Positions 1 through 11,127 of a DNA stretch of 64,000 nucleotides are shown here, in pieces. How positions within the stretch are numbered: position 1 is the stretch's first letter; every line of letters starts with the position of its first letter. Origin of the DNA: Amborella trichopoda (Eukaryota; Streptophyta; Magnoliopsida; Amborellales; Amborellaceae); NCBI RefSeq assembly GCF_000471905.2, contig NW_006498137.1, forward strand, positions 856,123-920,122, read 5' to 3'. A model generated the notes under the pieces. It did not search any database. It was not told where the DNA came from and saw only the letters and a list, made by a program, of their open reading frames with translations. Both the position numbers and the translations under genes were made by a program.

Positions 1-278
1 CTCTGGTATCATTATTATTATATTTCATGAATTTCCTTTGAGAGGCTTGAATGTTAAGTGGTAATATTTCTGTCCTTGAGCCCCACAATCGGAACCAATT
101 TGTAAACGAATTTGGGAACTCTCCGACTATTGGTATCTTTATTTGTATGAACCAAGTATGGGAGTTATTAACCTCTTACAAAAGAAGATTGCCTTGCAAT
201 AAAAGAGGAACCAGAATCTTCTAGTACAATACAAAATTGTAATTATGTTAGTCTTTTTAACAAAGGAGTTGCTCAGCA

Positions 279-752
279 TTGTATGTGGAAAAAGCTTCTG
301 AAATAGTAAGAGGAGCTCGCCGTTTGGTAATAAACTATAAACCACTTAATAAAGCATTAAGATGGGTTAGGTACCCTTTTCCTAATAAAAAAGATTTGCT
401 CGATAGACTAGTAAATACCTGTATTTTTTTTAAATTTGATCTAAAATCTAGGTATTGGCAGATCCAAATTGCTGAAAAGGATAAATATATGACTGCCTTT
501 AATGTCCCTTTTGGGCAATATGAATGGAACGTAATGCCTTTTAGTCTTAAAAATGCTTCTTCAGAATTCCAGAATATTATGAGTGATATTTTCAACCCTT
601 ATACAAAATTTATGATTGTTTATATTGATGAGGTTTTAATATTCTCTGAAAGCATTGAACATCATTTTAAGCACTTAAATATTTTTGTTAAGGCAATAAA
701 ATCTACAGGACTAGTCATTTCAGCTAGAAAGATTAGTCTTTGCCAGATATGA
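279..752 (+). pseudogene. Caulimovirid reverse transcriptase fragment
   Basis: The open stretch covers most RT blocks: RLVINYKPLNKAL, the PFPNKKDLLD segment, the KFDLKSRYWQI block with its catalytic Asp, the FNVPFGQYEWNVMPF block, and the active-site loop. That loop reads YIDEVLIF: the second Asp of the usual YxDD pair is replaced by Glu, which should damage polymerase activity. The frame stops at 752, where related proteins continue, so the end is a frameshift or nonsense break and not a natural end. The sequence before the first Met (from about 268) also reads as RT, so the Met at 279 is only the first ATG of the open frame. Confidence 0.75.
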
Positions 753-796
753 ATAAGATTTTTAAGACAATATCTTTCAAGGTAGCATAGTCTCGA

Positions 797-1504
797 TTGA
801 TAGGGTTATTGAATTTTCAAATAAATTCCCAGATATCCACAAATAAAACTGAGCTTCAAAGGTTTTTGGGTTGTCTAAATTATATTGCTGATTTTTATAA
901 AGATTTAGCTATTGATGCTGAACCATTATTTCAAAGATTTCGAAAAAACCCACCTGAATGGACTGATATTCATACGATGGTAGTAAGAAAAATAAAATTA
1001 AAAGCCAAGAAATTACCTTGTCTTACACTTTCTAACCCTGCTGCTTTCAAAATAATTGAATGTGATGCTTCGGAGATAGGATTGTGAGGAATCCTAAAAC
1101 AGAAAATTGAAAATACTGAACAATTAATACGATTCACTTCTAAAGTTTGGAATCCAACGCAGCAAAATTACTCAACGATTAAAAAAGAACTTCTTGCTAT
1201 TGTTCATTGTGTCACTAAATTCCAAAGTGACCTGCTCAATCAAAAATTTCTTATCCGCACTGATTGTAAAGCTGCTCGGGATATTATCCAAAAAGATGTC
1301 AAAAACTTAGTTTCCAAGCAAATTTTTGCTCGATGGCAAGGTATTCTCTCTTCATTTGAATTTGACATTGAACACATTACCGAAAATACTAATTATCTTC
1401 TTGATTTTTTAACCCGTGAATTTTTGCAGGGGGGAGAGGATGATAGCAAACACCAGCACCAGCAAGGGAAAGGGAAAAATGGAATTAGTCCGTGTACCAA
1501 GTAG
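797..1504 (+). pseudogene. Caulimovirid RT thumb/connection and RNase H fragment
   Basis: The frame resumes after a break and reads the conserved RFLGCLNYI connection motif, then RNase H. RNase H landmarks are the first acidic residue in IIECDASEIG and the later LIRTDCKAARDI block with its Asp, ending in a LLDFLTREF-type tail. A TGA at 1085-1087 interrupts the RNase H core directly after the first catalytic block. The same frame then continues to a stop at 1502-1504. The homology is clear over the whole length, so this is one domain broken by a nonsense codon. Confidence 0.7.
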
Positions 1505-1917
1505 AGCCCTAATAGCCTCAACCTCACCAATAACACCCAATCAAATAATTAAAAAACAAGCGCAAGAAATAACATTCTCGCCTGAACCAGTTCCAATAAC
1601 ATCATCAATAGAAGAAAAAAGTAGGTTTCTGAAACCTCTTTTGTGCCAATTATGGTAATAGAAAATATCCATAGAGATAATGATCCATATGAAATAGCAA
1701 ATATTTATATGAATAACCATATACATCCAAATGATGGAGATAAGACCAGAGAATATTATGAAGCTATCCTCCTAGAAACAGGATCAATTACATTGGTCCA
1801 CTTCTATAAGAAAAATACAAATATGATAGCCTACTCTAAATTTCAGATACGAAGAATACTTTCATATAAAGATTGGGGTATGGAACCTTCAAAACCAAGA
1901 AAAATGCAATCAGAAGG
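1416..1917 (+). pseudogene. Caulimovirid polyprotein tail after RNase H
   Basis: Two overlapping open stretches (1416-1658 and 1643-1954, shifted in frame) follow RNase H. The first is Ser/Thr/Lys-rich with low complexity. The second contains DKTREYYEAILLETGSI and an IAYSKFQIRRIL segment, which resemble the variable region downstream of RNase H in florendovirus-like elements. The similarity ends near 1917, and the last dozen residues of the second frame already belong to the LINE. Assignment to a genus is an inference. Confidence 0.5.
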
Positions 1918-1925
1918 ATTTACTA

Positions 1926-2670
1926 GTGAATATTTTCAATACTGCAGTTCTTGATGAAACCCTCAAAAGGATGGGTTTTGGACCAAAGTTGAGAAGCATG
2001 ATTAGAGCGTGTATCTCTAACCCCGTTTTCTCAGTTCTCCGCCAGGGGGATTCTCTGTCTCCATTCTTGTATGCAATTTTGGCTGAGGTCTTCAACGCCT
2101 CTATCTCGCGGTTCTACGAAGCAGATCTATTGAGAGGATTCCATTCAAGTAATCACGGCGCGTGCTTTTCCCATCTTGAATACTCAGACGACACCCTCAT
2201 CTTCTGTGACTCCTCGGTACAACATGTCGATATTTAAAGTGTTTCGAGATGACTACCGGGTATAAGGCAAACCTTACCAAGTCCAAGATGATGGGGGTTT
2301 GCACTAACCCTTCTCAGTACATTTCCTAGCCTGTAGGTGGGGTTGCTCTGTTGAGACTCTACCCTCTTCATACCTCGGACTCCCCCTTTGCCTTGTGATG
2401 CCCCGACTCTCTCAGTGGAGCCACATTATTGATAAATTAGACCGGAGATTTGCGGACTGGAAAGGCAGGATCTTATCCAAGGCGGGCAGGCTCATGCTCA
2501 TCAAATCCACCCTAGCTAACATGCCTGTGTTCCAGATGTTGTTATTTTGTATTCCTGCCTCTATAGCTGCTAGACTAGAGCGAATGACGAGGAAGTTTTT
2601 CTGGTCTGGGGAGCGCGGGCACAAGTTCCATCTCATCTCCTGGCCCAAACTGTGCTTACCAAAGTCTTAG
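1926..2670 (+). pseudogene. LINE reverse transcriptase remnant
   Basis: Open pieces at 1926-2237 and 2395-2670 cover the RT palm and thumb. The catalytic pair survives as YSDD, but the frame is lost after it and a stretch before RQGD is deleted. The second piece carries the LSKAGRLMLIKSTLANMP and FFWSG motifs common in plant LINE RT C-termini. It cannot make a working enzyme as it stands. Confidence 0.75.
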
Positions 2671-3639
2671 GGGGGTCTGGGTATTCGCAGTCTTAGAACC
2701 CACAATAATGCCCTCTTGGGCAAGTGGTGATGGAGGTACGCAACCCAAGCCACATATGGGGAGATGTTATCAAGCACAAGTACTGCCATAGCATCGACCA
2801 CTGGACTCCTGTTTGCAGAACTAACGGCCAAATTTCTGGCTTCTGAAGGTCATTTCTAAGATTCAGCGATCTATTCTTTCATCACATTTGATTTCGCCCA
2901 AGGGAGGGGACCAGGGCGAGGTTTTGGAATGATACGTGGGTTGGCAGTAGACCTCTAAGGGATCAGTTCCGTAACCTTTATCTTATAGCGCGTGATGGAC
3001 AGTCAACTGTGGCTGACAATTTTGGGATCCCAGGATCTCATAGATCTGGAAGCCAAATTTCAGGATACCCCTAAATGATTATGAACTCGTTGATTTCGGG
3101 GCTTTGGCAGAAATGCTCCATTCAGTGTTACTTCCAATCTTCGGAGACGACAAGATCATTTGGGAGCCATTTGGCATGGTGATCTTTTTCTCATTTGAAG
3201 TGTCACCTCCAACCCCAACACTGCTGTTCGCTACCCCTCTCTACTCTCTAAAGCCTGGAATCGCATTTTACCACCAAGGATTTAGGTGTTCTGCTGGATA
3301 GCTCTCCACAAGAAACGGTAGATCTTCTTCAAAGAAGAGAATTGCAATGCCCTAATAGATGTACCTTGTGCATGGAGGCTGAAGAATCCAATGTCCACTT
3401 ATTCCTCCATGTGCGTTCGCAAGAGCCTTACGAACCTATCTTATGGGCCTATTCAAGTGGACATGGGTCACTCCAAGCTCCATCCCACACTTGTTTCAGG
3501 CTTTCCTCTATACTCCCTGGCCCAAAGGCAGGAAGAGAACTTTGGAAAGCCTCTGTTTCAGCCACAATGTGGGTTTTATGGATAGAAAAGAACCACAGAA
3601 TTTTCAGAGAGAGATTTTGGTTGCGGTTTTGGTTGACAA

Positions 3640-4179
3640 AAATAGAAACTTAGTGGCTTTCTGGGCTACAAACCACAAGTTGTTCAAGGACTTCTCCTAC
3701 ACTTTCATAGGAATTGGCACAACGTATTACATTTGGTCAATCCTAGGATCACTTTGGAGACCACCTGAGCTAGATTCCATCAAGCTAAACTTTGATGGTT
3801 GCTTCCTTTGCGACCCTAGTCCGTCCGGAGTAGGCGGTTTTTTTTGATATACTGATAGACAGACCTTGTTAGCCTATTCCTGCACCATTGGCCTCGCGGA
3901 TTCCACTCTAGCTGAGGCCCGTGCCCTTTTGGAAGGCCTCCGAAGATATGACAACACTTGGAGTCCTAACTTGTGGTGGAAGGGGACTCCAAGAACGTCA
4001 TTACTTGGGCATCTGGTATCTCTTCTTGGCTGTGGCGTATAGACAATATCTTTGATGGGATATCCCAGCTGTCCCGGGGTTTATCAATCTCATGGTGCCA
4101 TGCCAATAGGGAAGTCAACTCCGATGCTGATCATCTTACTAGAGAGGTGGCCTATTCTAACTCCCCGGTGGGGCCTTAG
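3640..4179 (+). pseudogene. LINE-encoded RNase H remnant
   Basis: The RNase H start is visible as IKLNFDGCFLCDPSPSGVGG (about 3780-3845). A frameshifted middle part reads as a GLADSTLAEARALLEGL-like block (about 3890-3940). The end (3973-4179) contains the VEGDSKNVI and HANREVNSDADHLTRE motifs. Three different frames are needed. This domain order is typical of plant L1 elements with a C-terminal RNase H. Confidence 0.65.
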
Positions 4180-4345
4180 ACTTTTGTGGTCACCCTTCTC
4201 CCCACCACCCATTTCCCTGGAGTTGTAATTCTTCTTTTTTTAAGCTTTTTTGGACCCTTCGGGGCTTTATAGGGTGCCCTTTCAGAGGGCCTCATTTTTT
4301 GTACACTTAATTATTTGGTTATACATTTATAGTCAACTTCTCTCA

Positions 4346-5104
4346 AAAAACAAAGGAATTCATGGGGATGCCTGGGTTCCTATTGTAATGTGTTGAATCA
4401 TATTTACCATGTGCTAGAGCTTACCCATTTCATTCTCTATTCAAGCAGTCTTATGCTTTTCTTAGATCATAAATTATAAAAGGAAAGGAAACCATTGAGA
4501 AACTAATGGCAAATAACCTTTCTTTCTTTTCTTTTAAAAAACTAGAAATGACGGTTCTAGAATAGCTGCTACATACTCCTTATGACATTTTTCGTGTCTT
4601 GGTGACTGTCATGAATGGTAATAAATCTTGTGGAAAGGAATAATTTGATTTATTTTTTTCACTGAAAGGGATAATTTGATTTATTGTTTTTGCTGTTAGT
4701 TTGCTTCTTCTGAGTGTTCTCAATAGTTCTACTTACTGGGCAACTCAGAATCAGCAACTGAAATGTTATATTTTGAAACTAAAGTGGCTATAATTGCCAG
4801 TTTCCTTAGCAAATAATTGGGATAAGGCTTGGATGATGATGATGAATTGCCACTTTTCCTCTTTGAAGATTTTTGGAGTTGCACTGAGGATATGCCTAGT
4901 AAAAAAAAAAGAAAAAGAAGAGCTTGAGGGTGTGGAAAATTCCAAAGACAATTACTTTGAATTTGTAATGGATTGCCAATAGTTGTTTAATTTCTTGAGA
5001 ACTTGTATGTTATGGACTGCAAAATTATATTTTCAGTCTTGCTTTGTAAACTCTTTGTTATGTATTACCATGGTTGTTATAGTGCTTCCGGATGCTTAAT
5101 GCAG
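4346..5104. other. Intronic sequence upstream of the first visible eIF2B-delta exon
   Basis: Apart from the 39-bp RTE stub, no coding sequence is recognised here. The stretch ends in a splice acceptor (TTAATGCAG) at 5104 and is best read as the 3' end of a long intron. A 62-codon open frame at 4794-4982 runs through the stub and is not supported. Confidence 0.5.
4806..4844 (+). mobile_element. Very short RTE-type LINE 3' stub with target-site duplication
   Basis: About 39 bp match the conserved 3' end of plant RTE LINEs (AATAATTGGGATAAGGCTT followed by GATGATGATG). The stub is flanked by near-identical direct repeats, AATTGCCAGTTTCC at 4792-4805 and AATTGCCACTTTTCC from 4845. The repeats look like a target-site duplication, so this is an insertion truncated to almost nothing. 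Confidence 0.55.
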
Positions 5105-8100
5105 GTGGAGATAAGCAAGCGGTTGCTTTTGGAGAAGGAGCTAACCCTAATGCTAAACAGGCTAAGTCTGCAAAGCCTCCTCCACAGAAGAAAGATGGTG
5201 CTCCAGGTGCTAGTTCTGGTGCAACCTCTGAAAAGAAAGGAGTTGATCGTCCTCCTGAAAAGGAAAGGAAGAAAGACGTTCCTGCCCCTCGTATGCAATT
5301 TGATGATACACAGAGGGTGGAGAAGGCTAAAAGGCGTGCGCTGGTTAAACCAACTGAAACAATGAACAGAGTCGAGTTGTTTAGACATTTACCTCAGTAT
5401 GTTCATGGAGCTCAGCTCCCTGCTCTTGAATCCAAGTTTTTTGAGGTTGACCAGATGCATCCTCATCCTGCTGTTTACAGGGTATTGTTTGAATAATTTC
5501 CTTTACTTCAGTTTGTTGTTTCTTTGTGCGACATAGTTGAAGAAATATGATTGATAAACAACACGGCTGTGAGGAATTGATCATTTAAATGTGGAAAATC
5601 TTTTGTTCTTTTTATATTAGTTATCTTCCTGTTAACTCTCTCTCAACAGGTTGGGTTGCAGTACTTAACAGGAGATATATCTGGTGGCAATGCCCGGTGT
5701 GTTGCAATGCTTATGGCATTCCAAGAGGCCATTAAAGACTACACTATCCCTCTGGAGAAAGTTCTTATAAGAGATTTAACTGCGAAAATTAACAGCTATG
5801 TTTCGTTTCTCATTACATGTAGGCCCCTTTCAATTAGTATGGGGAATGCAATTAAGTTTTTGAAAGCTCGAATTGCCAAGTTATCTGTGACGCTCTCAGA
5901 GTCAGAAGCAAAAGCAGCTCTTCAGTCAGATATCAGTCGTTTTATAAATGAAAAGATAGTGCTTGCAGATAAGGTTATTGTTAGGCATGCAGTAACAAAG
6001 ATAAGAGATGGGGATGTATTACTTACATATGGATCTTCTTGTGTCGTAGAAATGATACTATGCTATGCTCATGAGCTTGGAAAACAGTTCCGTGTTGTGG
6101 TGGTGGACTCTCGTCCAAAGCTTGAAGGACAGGCACTACTTCGTAGATTGTTGGCAAAGGGTCTCAGCTGTACATACATTCATATAAATGCTATTTCATA
6201 CATCATGCATGAGGTAACTCGGGTTTTCTTGGGAGCTTCTTCAGTGTTATCAAATGGCACTGTTTACTCAAGGGTTGGCACTGCATGTGTGGCAATGGTG
6301 GCTCATGCGTTCCATGTTCCTGTTCTAATTTGCTGTGAAGCATACAAGTTCCATGAAAGAGTGCAACTTGATTCAATTTGCTCCAATGAGCTTGGTAAGC
6401 GACTGACTGTGATGATTCAAAACGTTGAAGTAGCGTGGCTAGTCTGCTCTGGAGAAATTTCTTGTGGGCTAGTTGAGTTGGAAGTCAAGGGGAAATTTGG
6501 TGACATCTTTTATTTTCTTAAAACCTTCTATGTAAAATTTCAGAGAAATAGAAAAAATAAAGGATACGATGCTATGTGTAATTGCATCTTTTGTTATTTG
6601 GTACACGTAGGCCCTAGATTTGAGTAATTTGAGATCCTGTTTAATGCTTTGAAAAAAACAGTGTTAAAGAAGTCACAAAAAGGCAGGAGGCTGTTTTCAA
6701 GTCACCTGTCGCCCCCCTTCTGTCAACTTGAGTTGTGTTGGAGACACAAGTTCAGTGGCCTGAGTCTCTGAACATAACGTCAACTGGTTAATCTTTAATC
6801 AATGCATTTGTCTAAAGTTGCGGTTTGACAAGCATAAAGTCAAAACTAGTATCTGTTTTGTGTTTAATCAAGGCATTTGTGTAATGCTGTTGGTTTGACA
6901 TTGTTATGGCCCATCATTTTATAGGGGACCCAGATGCCTTATCGAAGGTTCATGGAAGGAAGGACCTGAATCATTTGGAGAATTGGGCTAACAATGAAAA
7001 GCTACAACTTTTGAATTTGACGTGAGTATTCAAGCTTCGAATTAGTTGGGTAAAACTTATGCTTAGGAGTTTCTCATTCTTCTGCAACTGAACTGATTAT
7101 GTCATTGGATATTGCAGTTATGATGCTACTCCCTCAGATTACGTATCCATGATTGTCACTGACTATGGCATGGTATGTAGTCCTGAATCTTTAATGTACT
7201 TCGTTATTTAAGACTGTATAAGATGCATTGTAATTAGTGATGTTCTTTTGGTTGTGGATATTCTTATGAATGAATCTGCATAGTTGTTTTGGTCGCTTGA
7301 TGTTTATCAACGTGGCAACTAAGTTTGAGTGTCTAGTCTGAAAGAAGGTAATGGTTAACGTCTGTCTATGGCTGGTAACTTCACACCTTCTACATGTGCA
7401 TATTCATCCCATTGGGCATTCATATATTGATTGGTTTATTGTCATGGTTCATGCGACGATATGCTGGCAAGCTTGTGTCATTTGTACACAAGCGGTGAAA
7501 GTAATCCACTGCCTACTCCTTTACATACTTTCCTTGCCCTTTGTTTTGTACTCCTAGTTGAGGGCCTTTCACCATTATAGTTGAGAAACCCCCACTTTGA
7601 ACAAGCATCGTTCCTACACATAATGGAGACATAATACAATAATATTCTCTGTACCAACCCGGGAAATCATTATCTGTATTCATTACTACTTAAAAACGGA
7701 AAAAAAAAATCTGGAAATCATCATCCTACAAACTTATGATAATTAACTTGAAAATTGTTATTCATTTCTTCTGCATGACAACTTATACTTGCTCACAAAT
7801 TTATTCCATACGCATCCCAAATACATACCTGCTTACGCTGGAAACCTTTTTACTCTTGATGGAAATATGATTAGAAATAAGCGTTCTTAATTATAGAGAA
7901 CCCCAGTGGAACCACCATTTTGCTGAAACTGATTAAGCTGGGCCTACCAGCCATGCATATTTACTTGGGTTAGGCTTCTTCAAATAAGTTTTAAAAATCT
8001 TCAGTTAAATACTTGTAAATTTTTCGTAAGGGGCTCCCCTAATTCATGATGCCTTTACCAGGACTGAGTGGCCCTATGGCCTGGACTCATGGTATTGACT

Positions 8101-11100
8101 CTGAGTCTCTGACAATATTAAATGCAATAAATTCGTAAAACGACTTTGAATCAAATGGGCATTAATAACATTAAATCCAACCCCAGCTTGATGAAAGAAT
8201 CTAGCTATGTATTGACAAACTTTGTTCCTATCTTTCTTATATCTATTTTCTAAGGGGACTCTTGCTTGAAAGAAAAGGAAGGTGTGCTTTCTTTAAATTT
8301 CTTTGCCACAGCCTCCTCGGGATTAGAATCATATCTATAGGAGTCTAGAGGTTTATTTGTAAACTGTCTCTATTTGTAATCTATTGCAAGTATGAATCCT
8401 TATAGTATAGGTAAATCATGTCCATGCCCTACTTTTCTTCCTTTTCTTCTATACCTGAAATGTCATCTAGGCTTTTGAAAGCCTGTTTTCTTCATTTTGA
8501 ATTTTTATTGCCTACCCTATAGATATTCTAATCTCTGGCTTCTTAATTAAAAGATTTTCTTACTTCTGGTTGTGTTGGTAGAGTAATGAACAAAATGCTT
8601 TTATGGTGATAAATCCTGCCGTTGCATCTTCTTATTTTTCATAGGAATCATACATAGCAGAGTTTTTGCCTTTGGGCTTAAGAATATGCCTATGCTTCCA
8701 CCCTGGATATCTTACTTCATCATCATCATCATTATAGCCTTTTCTCAATTAATTGGGGTCGGCTACACGAATCCTGGTCCTCCATTCTTTTCTATTAAAG
8801 GCCATAGCCTCAGTGAGGCCACAAGTCCCCAAATCTTTCGGATTACTTCCAACCACGTTCATTTGGGCCTACCTCTTGCCCTTTTCAATACTTCCACTTG
8901 AACTAACTCGCCCCTCTTAACAGATGCTGTATTGGGTAGGCGCCACGTCCTGGATATCTTACTTACAATAGAAAAAATAGGACTTAACAATCTATTGCAA
9001 TATTGTTCGCGGATGACATAGTTTTGATTGATGATACTAGAGACATGTCAATGCAAAGTTAGAAATTTGGAGGGATGCTCTATAATCTAAAGGTTTTAAA
9101 ATTTGCCGGACTGAGACAAAATATATAGAATGTAAATTTAGTAATAATAGAAGAAGAAACAAGGAAGTAGTTAAGATTAATGGCCAAGAAATATCTAAAA
9201 GAGATTATTTTCGGTATCTTGAGTCGCTAATCCAATTAAATGGAGAGATTGAGGAAGATGTCGGAGATGGGCATTCGGGGTTTTATGTTATCGCCACAAC
9301 CAATGAAACTGAAAGAGAAATTCTATAGGACGGCTGTAAAACCAGCTATGCTTTATAAGATGGAATGTTGGGTGATCAAGAAACACTATATCCATAGGAT
9401 GAGTGTAGAATGTAGCTGAGATGAGGATGTTGGGATGGATGAGTGGCAAGACAAGAAAGGACATAATTCCAAATGAATACACCCAAGGGAACTTAAGAGT
9501 GGCTCCATTAGGCAATAAGATAAGGGAAGTAGACTTAGCTGGCCTAATCATGTGCAGCGTATACCTAATACATCATGTGGGCGGAGGGGAGGTTCAAGTG
9601 GAATGCTCTAAAAGGGCAAGTAGAAGGCCCAAAAGGTATGGATATATCTAGTGAAAAGAGCTATGGTGAGTTTGACTGAGGATGTGTGATTTTTGAGAGA
9701 GTAAAATAGCGGAACAAGATTCATGTAGCCGACCCCAAATAATTGGATTAAGGCTTGGATGATGATCATGATGATGAACAATCCATTGCAACAAATATAT
9801 CTTAGATTTCAAATATTAAAATAAAAAAATAACCTGAATGACCCTCAAAAAGCAAAAGTTTTTCTTTGCACATTATGCAATTGGAACATCAAAATGGCAT
9901 TAAAAAATTGATCTTCCTTTTTATTTTTTTTCTTTTGAGTCAATCCCACATGGGCGAGGCTGTTTTTTTGTTTTGAGTGAATCTGATCTATGGATGAGGC
10001 AATGAATAAAATTCTCTAAAACTAAAGGCACCATTGGGAATCCTCATATCTGGGGTCCAAATCGTTTCCCTAGGTAAGGGGCTATTCCCTAAGTGGCCAT
10101 GGGATTGTTTGCCTAGAAGTTAGGACGAGGTGAGATGTGCTCGTGCTGTCTTTGCTTGAGGCAATCACTTTGGGAACCTAGTCTCTGTCTTTAATAGCAT
10201 GGGTCAAGTATAGTGTGAGAGTGGCAGGATGGGATGTTTAGAGGAGTAATAGGAGTTATTCTTAGATATCAGGGTCATGGGGAACAACAGATTGGGTTGG
10301 GCATGGCTTCTATCTAGAGCTTTAGGTTCAGAAAGGGGCATAAAGCGTCTTTTCAAGAATTGTATCGTTGGGGAGAGTTTTTTGGGTTCAGGTTCTTGGA
10401 TTGTTGAGTAACACAATAGGAAGAGAGGATGGAGTCTGGGAGGATTTTGCAAGGTTGAGTGTGGTGTGGGTGTTACTATATAATGGATTGCATATGGATA
10501 TCCATGCCATCATAATTCTATTGCTTTGTTGTACCTCTTGTTCACCCTTTTGGGCATCAGTAGAAAGCTTTTTTTTAGTTCCATTAATCAAAATTTTTTT
10601 TAAAGGAGTTCCATTAATCAAATTTAAATACCATGAATATGCACGAGGTAAATTCTTGCAATAGACCTTATGGTTTAGTAGTACCTTTGTTTTTCAATAT
10701 CCAGAAATTTTATTCTATTTTGGGTATTCTTTTGATTTGAACTTGATGGGCATCAGAGGGAGGGTGGAAGTAATTTGGGAAAGGTGTAATTATTTTCTTT
10801 GACGTAGGGAGCATGCCTTTGCACGTGCCCCTGTTTTATTTGTCTTCTGGCTTTCTATGTGGCTGGATGGATGCCTTTGCACGTGCCCCTGTTTTATTTG
10901 TGTTCTGGCTTTCTATGTGGCTGGATGGATGATTCAACTTTTGGGGAATATGTTCAAGTTTTTGGATAATGTGGACAATCCATTTAAATTTAAAATGAGC
11001 AAGAAGAGTGTTGGAAATTAGGTATGCTGCTGTACATTGATAAATACTTTCATTATTGCTCCAGGTGCCGCCGACTAGTGTACCGGTCATTGTGCGAGAA

Positions 11101-11127
11101 TATCTAAGAGAACACTTGTTAATATAA
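5105..11127 (+). CDS. Translation initiation factor eIF2B subunit delta (3' exons)
   Basis: eIF2B is the guanine-nucleotide exchange factor that recycles eIF2-GDP in the cytosol; delta is a regulatory subunit. Coding exons: 5105-5481, 5650-6394, 6925-7021, 7118-7172, 11065-11127, all with GT-AG introns and matching phases, ending ...VREYLREHLLI at a TAA. The first visible exon has the charged Lys-rich linker and the RMQFDD segment. Exon 2 carries the Rossmann-like core: VGLQYLTGDISGGNARC, the TKIRDGDVLLTYGSS block, VVDSRPKLEGQALL, and the GTVYSRVGTACVAMVAHAF stretch with nearby LGASSVLSNG. The last exons read YDATPSDYVSMIVTDYGM. The 445 codons seen are all open. The gene is normally about 200 residues longer at the N-terminus. 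The first exon here starts in phase 1 at an acceptor, so the N-terminal exon(s) must lie upstream, probably outside the window. Confidence 0.93.
8702..8964 (-). mobile_element. RTE-type LINE, 5'-truncated, minus strand, with 16-bp TSD
   Basis: The reverse complement reads the C-terminal end of an RTE reverse transcriptase (a KRARGRPK-like motif and a WRTRI..ADP-like end, with frameshifts) followed by the RTE 3' tail (GTAGCCGACCCCAATTAATT and a GATGATGATG run). A perfect 16-bp direct repeat, CCTGGATATCTTACTT, flanks it at 8702-8717 and 8949-8964. The inserted part is therefore about 230 bp. Confidence 0.8.
8986..9791 (+). mobile_element. RTE-type LINE, 5'-truncated, plus strand, with 15-bp TSD
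   Basis: The body starts inside the RT active-site block (FADDIVLIDD at about 9010) and continues through TKYIECKF, GQEISKRDYFRYL, MLYKMECW and EMRMLGWMSGKTRKDIIPNE to the RTE tail with a GATGATGATG run. Several stops and frameshifts make it dead. Flanking repeats AACAATCTATTGCAA (8986-9000) and AACAATCCATTGCAA (9777-9791) differ at one base. It lies 22 bp from the opposite-strand copy. Confidence 0.8.
10813..10928 (+). repeat. 58-bp tandem duplication
   Basis: Two adjacent copies (10813-10870 and 10871-10928) differ by a single base (TGTCTTC versus TGTGTTC). They lie in the last eIF2B-delta intron, 136 bp before the acceptor. Confidence 0.9.

Larger units (their letters stand above)
279..1917 (+). 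mobile_element. Endogenous caulimovirid (pararetrovirus) fragment, decayed
   Basis: This is an old integrated copy of a plant pararetrovirus polymerase region. Reverse transcriptase, RNase H and a downstream polyprotein tail follow one another in viral order on the plus strand. The reading frame is broken by frameshifts and stops near 750-800, 1085 and 1502, so no intact polyprotein remains. The left side lacks the protease and everything upstream. The right side ends abruptly at about 1917, where LINE sequence begins. The region after RNase H resembles that of florendovirus-like members; that assignment is an inference from family resemblance and not a database match. Ty3/gypsy is the alternative, but the RT wording (KPLNKAL, PFGQYEWNVMPF) is typical of caulimovirids. 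Confidence 0.75.
1918..4345 (+). mobile_element. L1-type LINE retrotransposon, 5'-truncated and decayed
   Basis: This is the 3' part of a plant L1-clade LINE: reverse transcriptase C-terminal half, zf-RVT-type zinc finger, RNase H, then a 3' region ending near 4345. Seen in order: RT text with RMGFGPKLRSMIRACIS and RQGDSLSPFLYAIL (1926-2100), an active-site block YSDDTLIF (about 2185), the thumb region (2395-2670), a Cys-rich CTLCMEAEESNVHLFLH zinc finger (about 3360), and RNase H (3640-4180). Frames change repeatedly, so it is inactive. About 15-17 residues normally found between the FSVL and RQGD segments are missing at about 2037. I did not find a convincing target-site duplication or a clean poly(A) tail. 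Confidence 0.8.
7173..11064 (+). other. Intron 4 (visible numbering) of the eIF2B-delta gene
   Basis: This 3.9-kb intron separates the ...TDYGM exon from the short last exon starting VPPTSVPVIV. It runs from a GTATGT donor to a CTCCAG acceptor. It holds two RTE LINE fragments in opposite orientation (8702-8964, 8986-9791) and a 58-bp tandem duplication. No other coding sequence is recognised. The open frames at 7351-7557 and 10204-10664 have no recognisable protein. Confidence 0.85.

Noticed and set aside
5003-5388. Two open frames overlapping the first visible eIF2B-delta exon
   Set aside because: They are out-of-frame shadows of the conserved exon.
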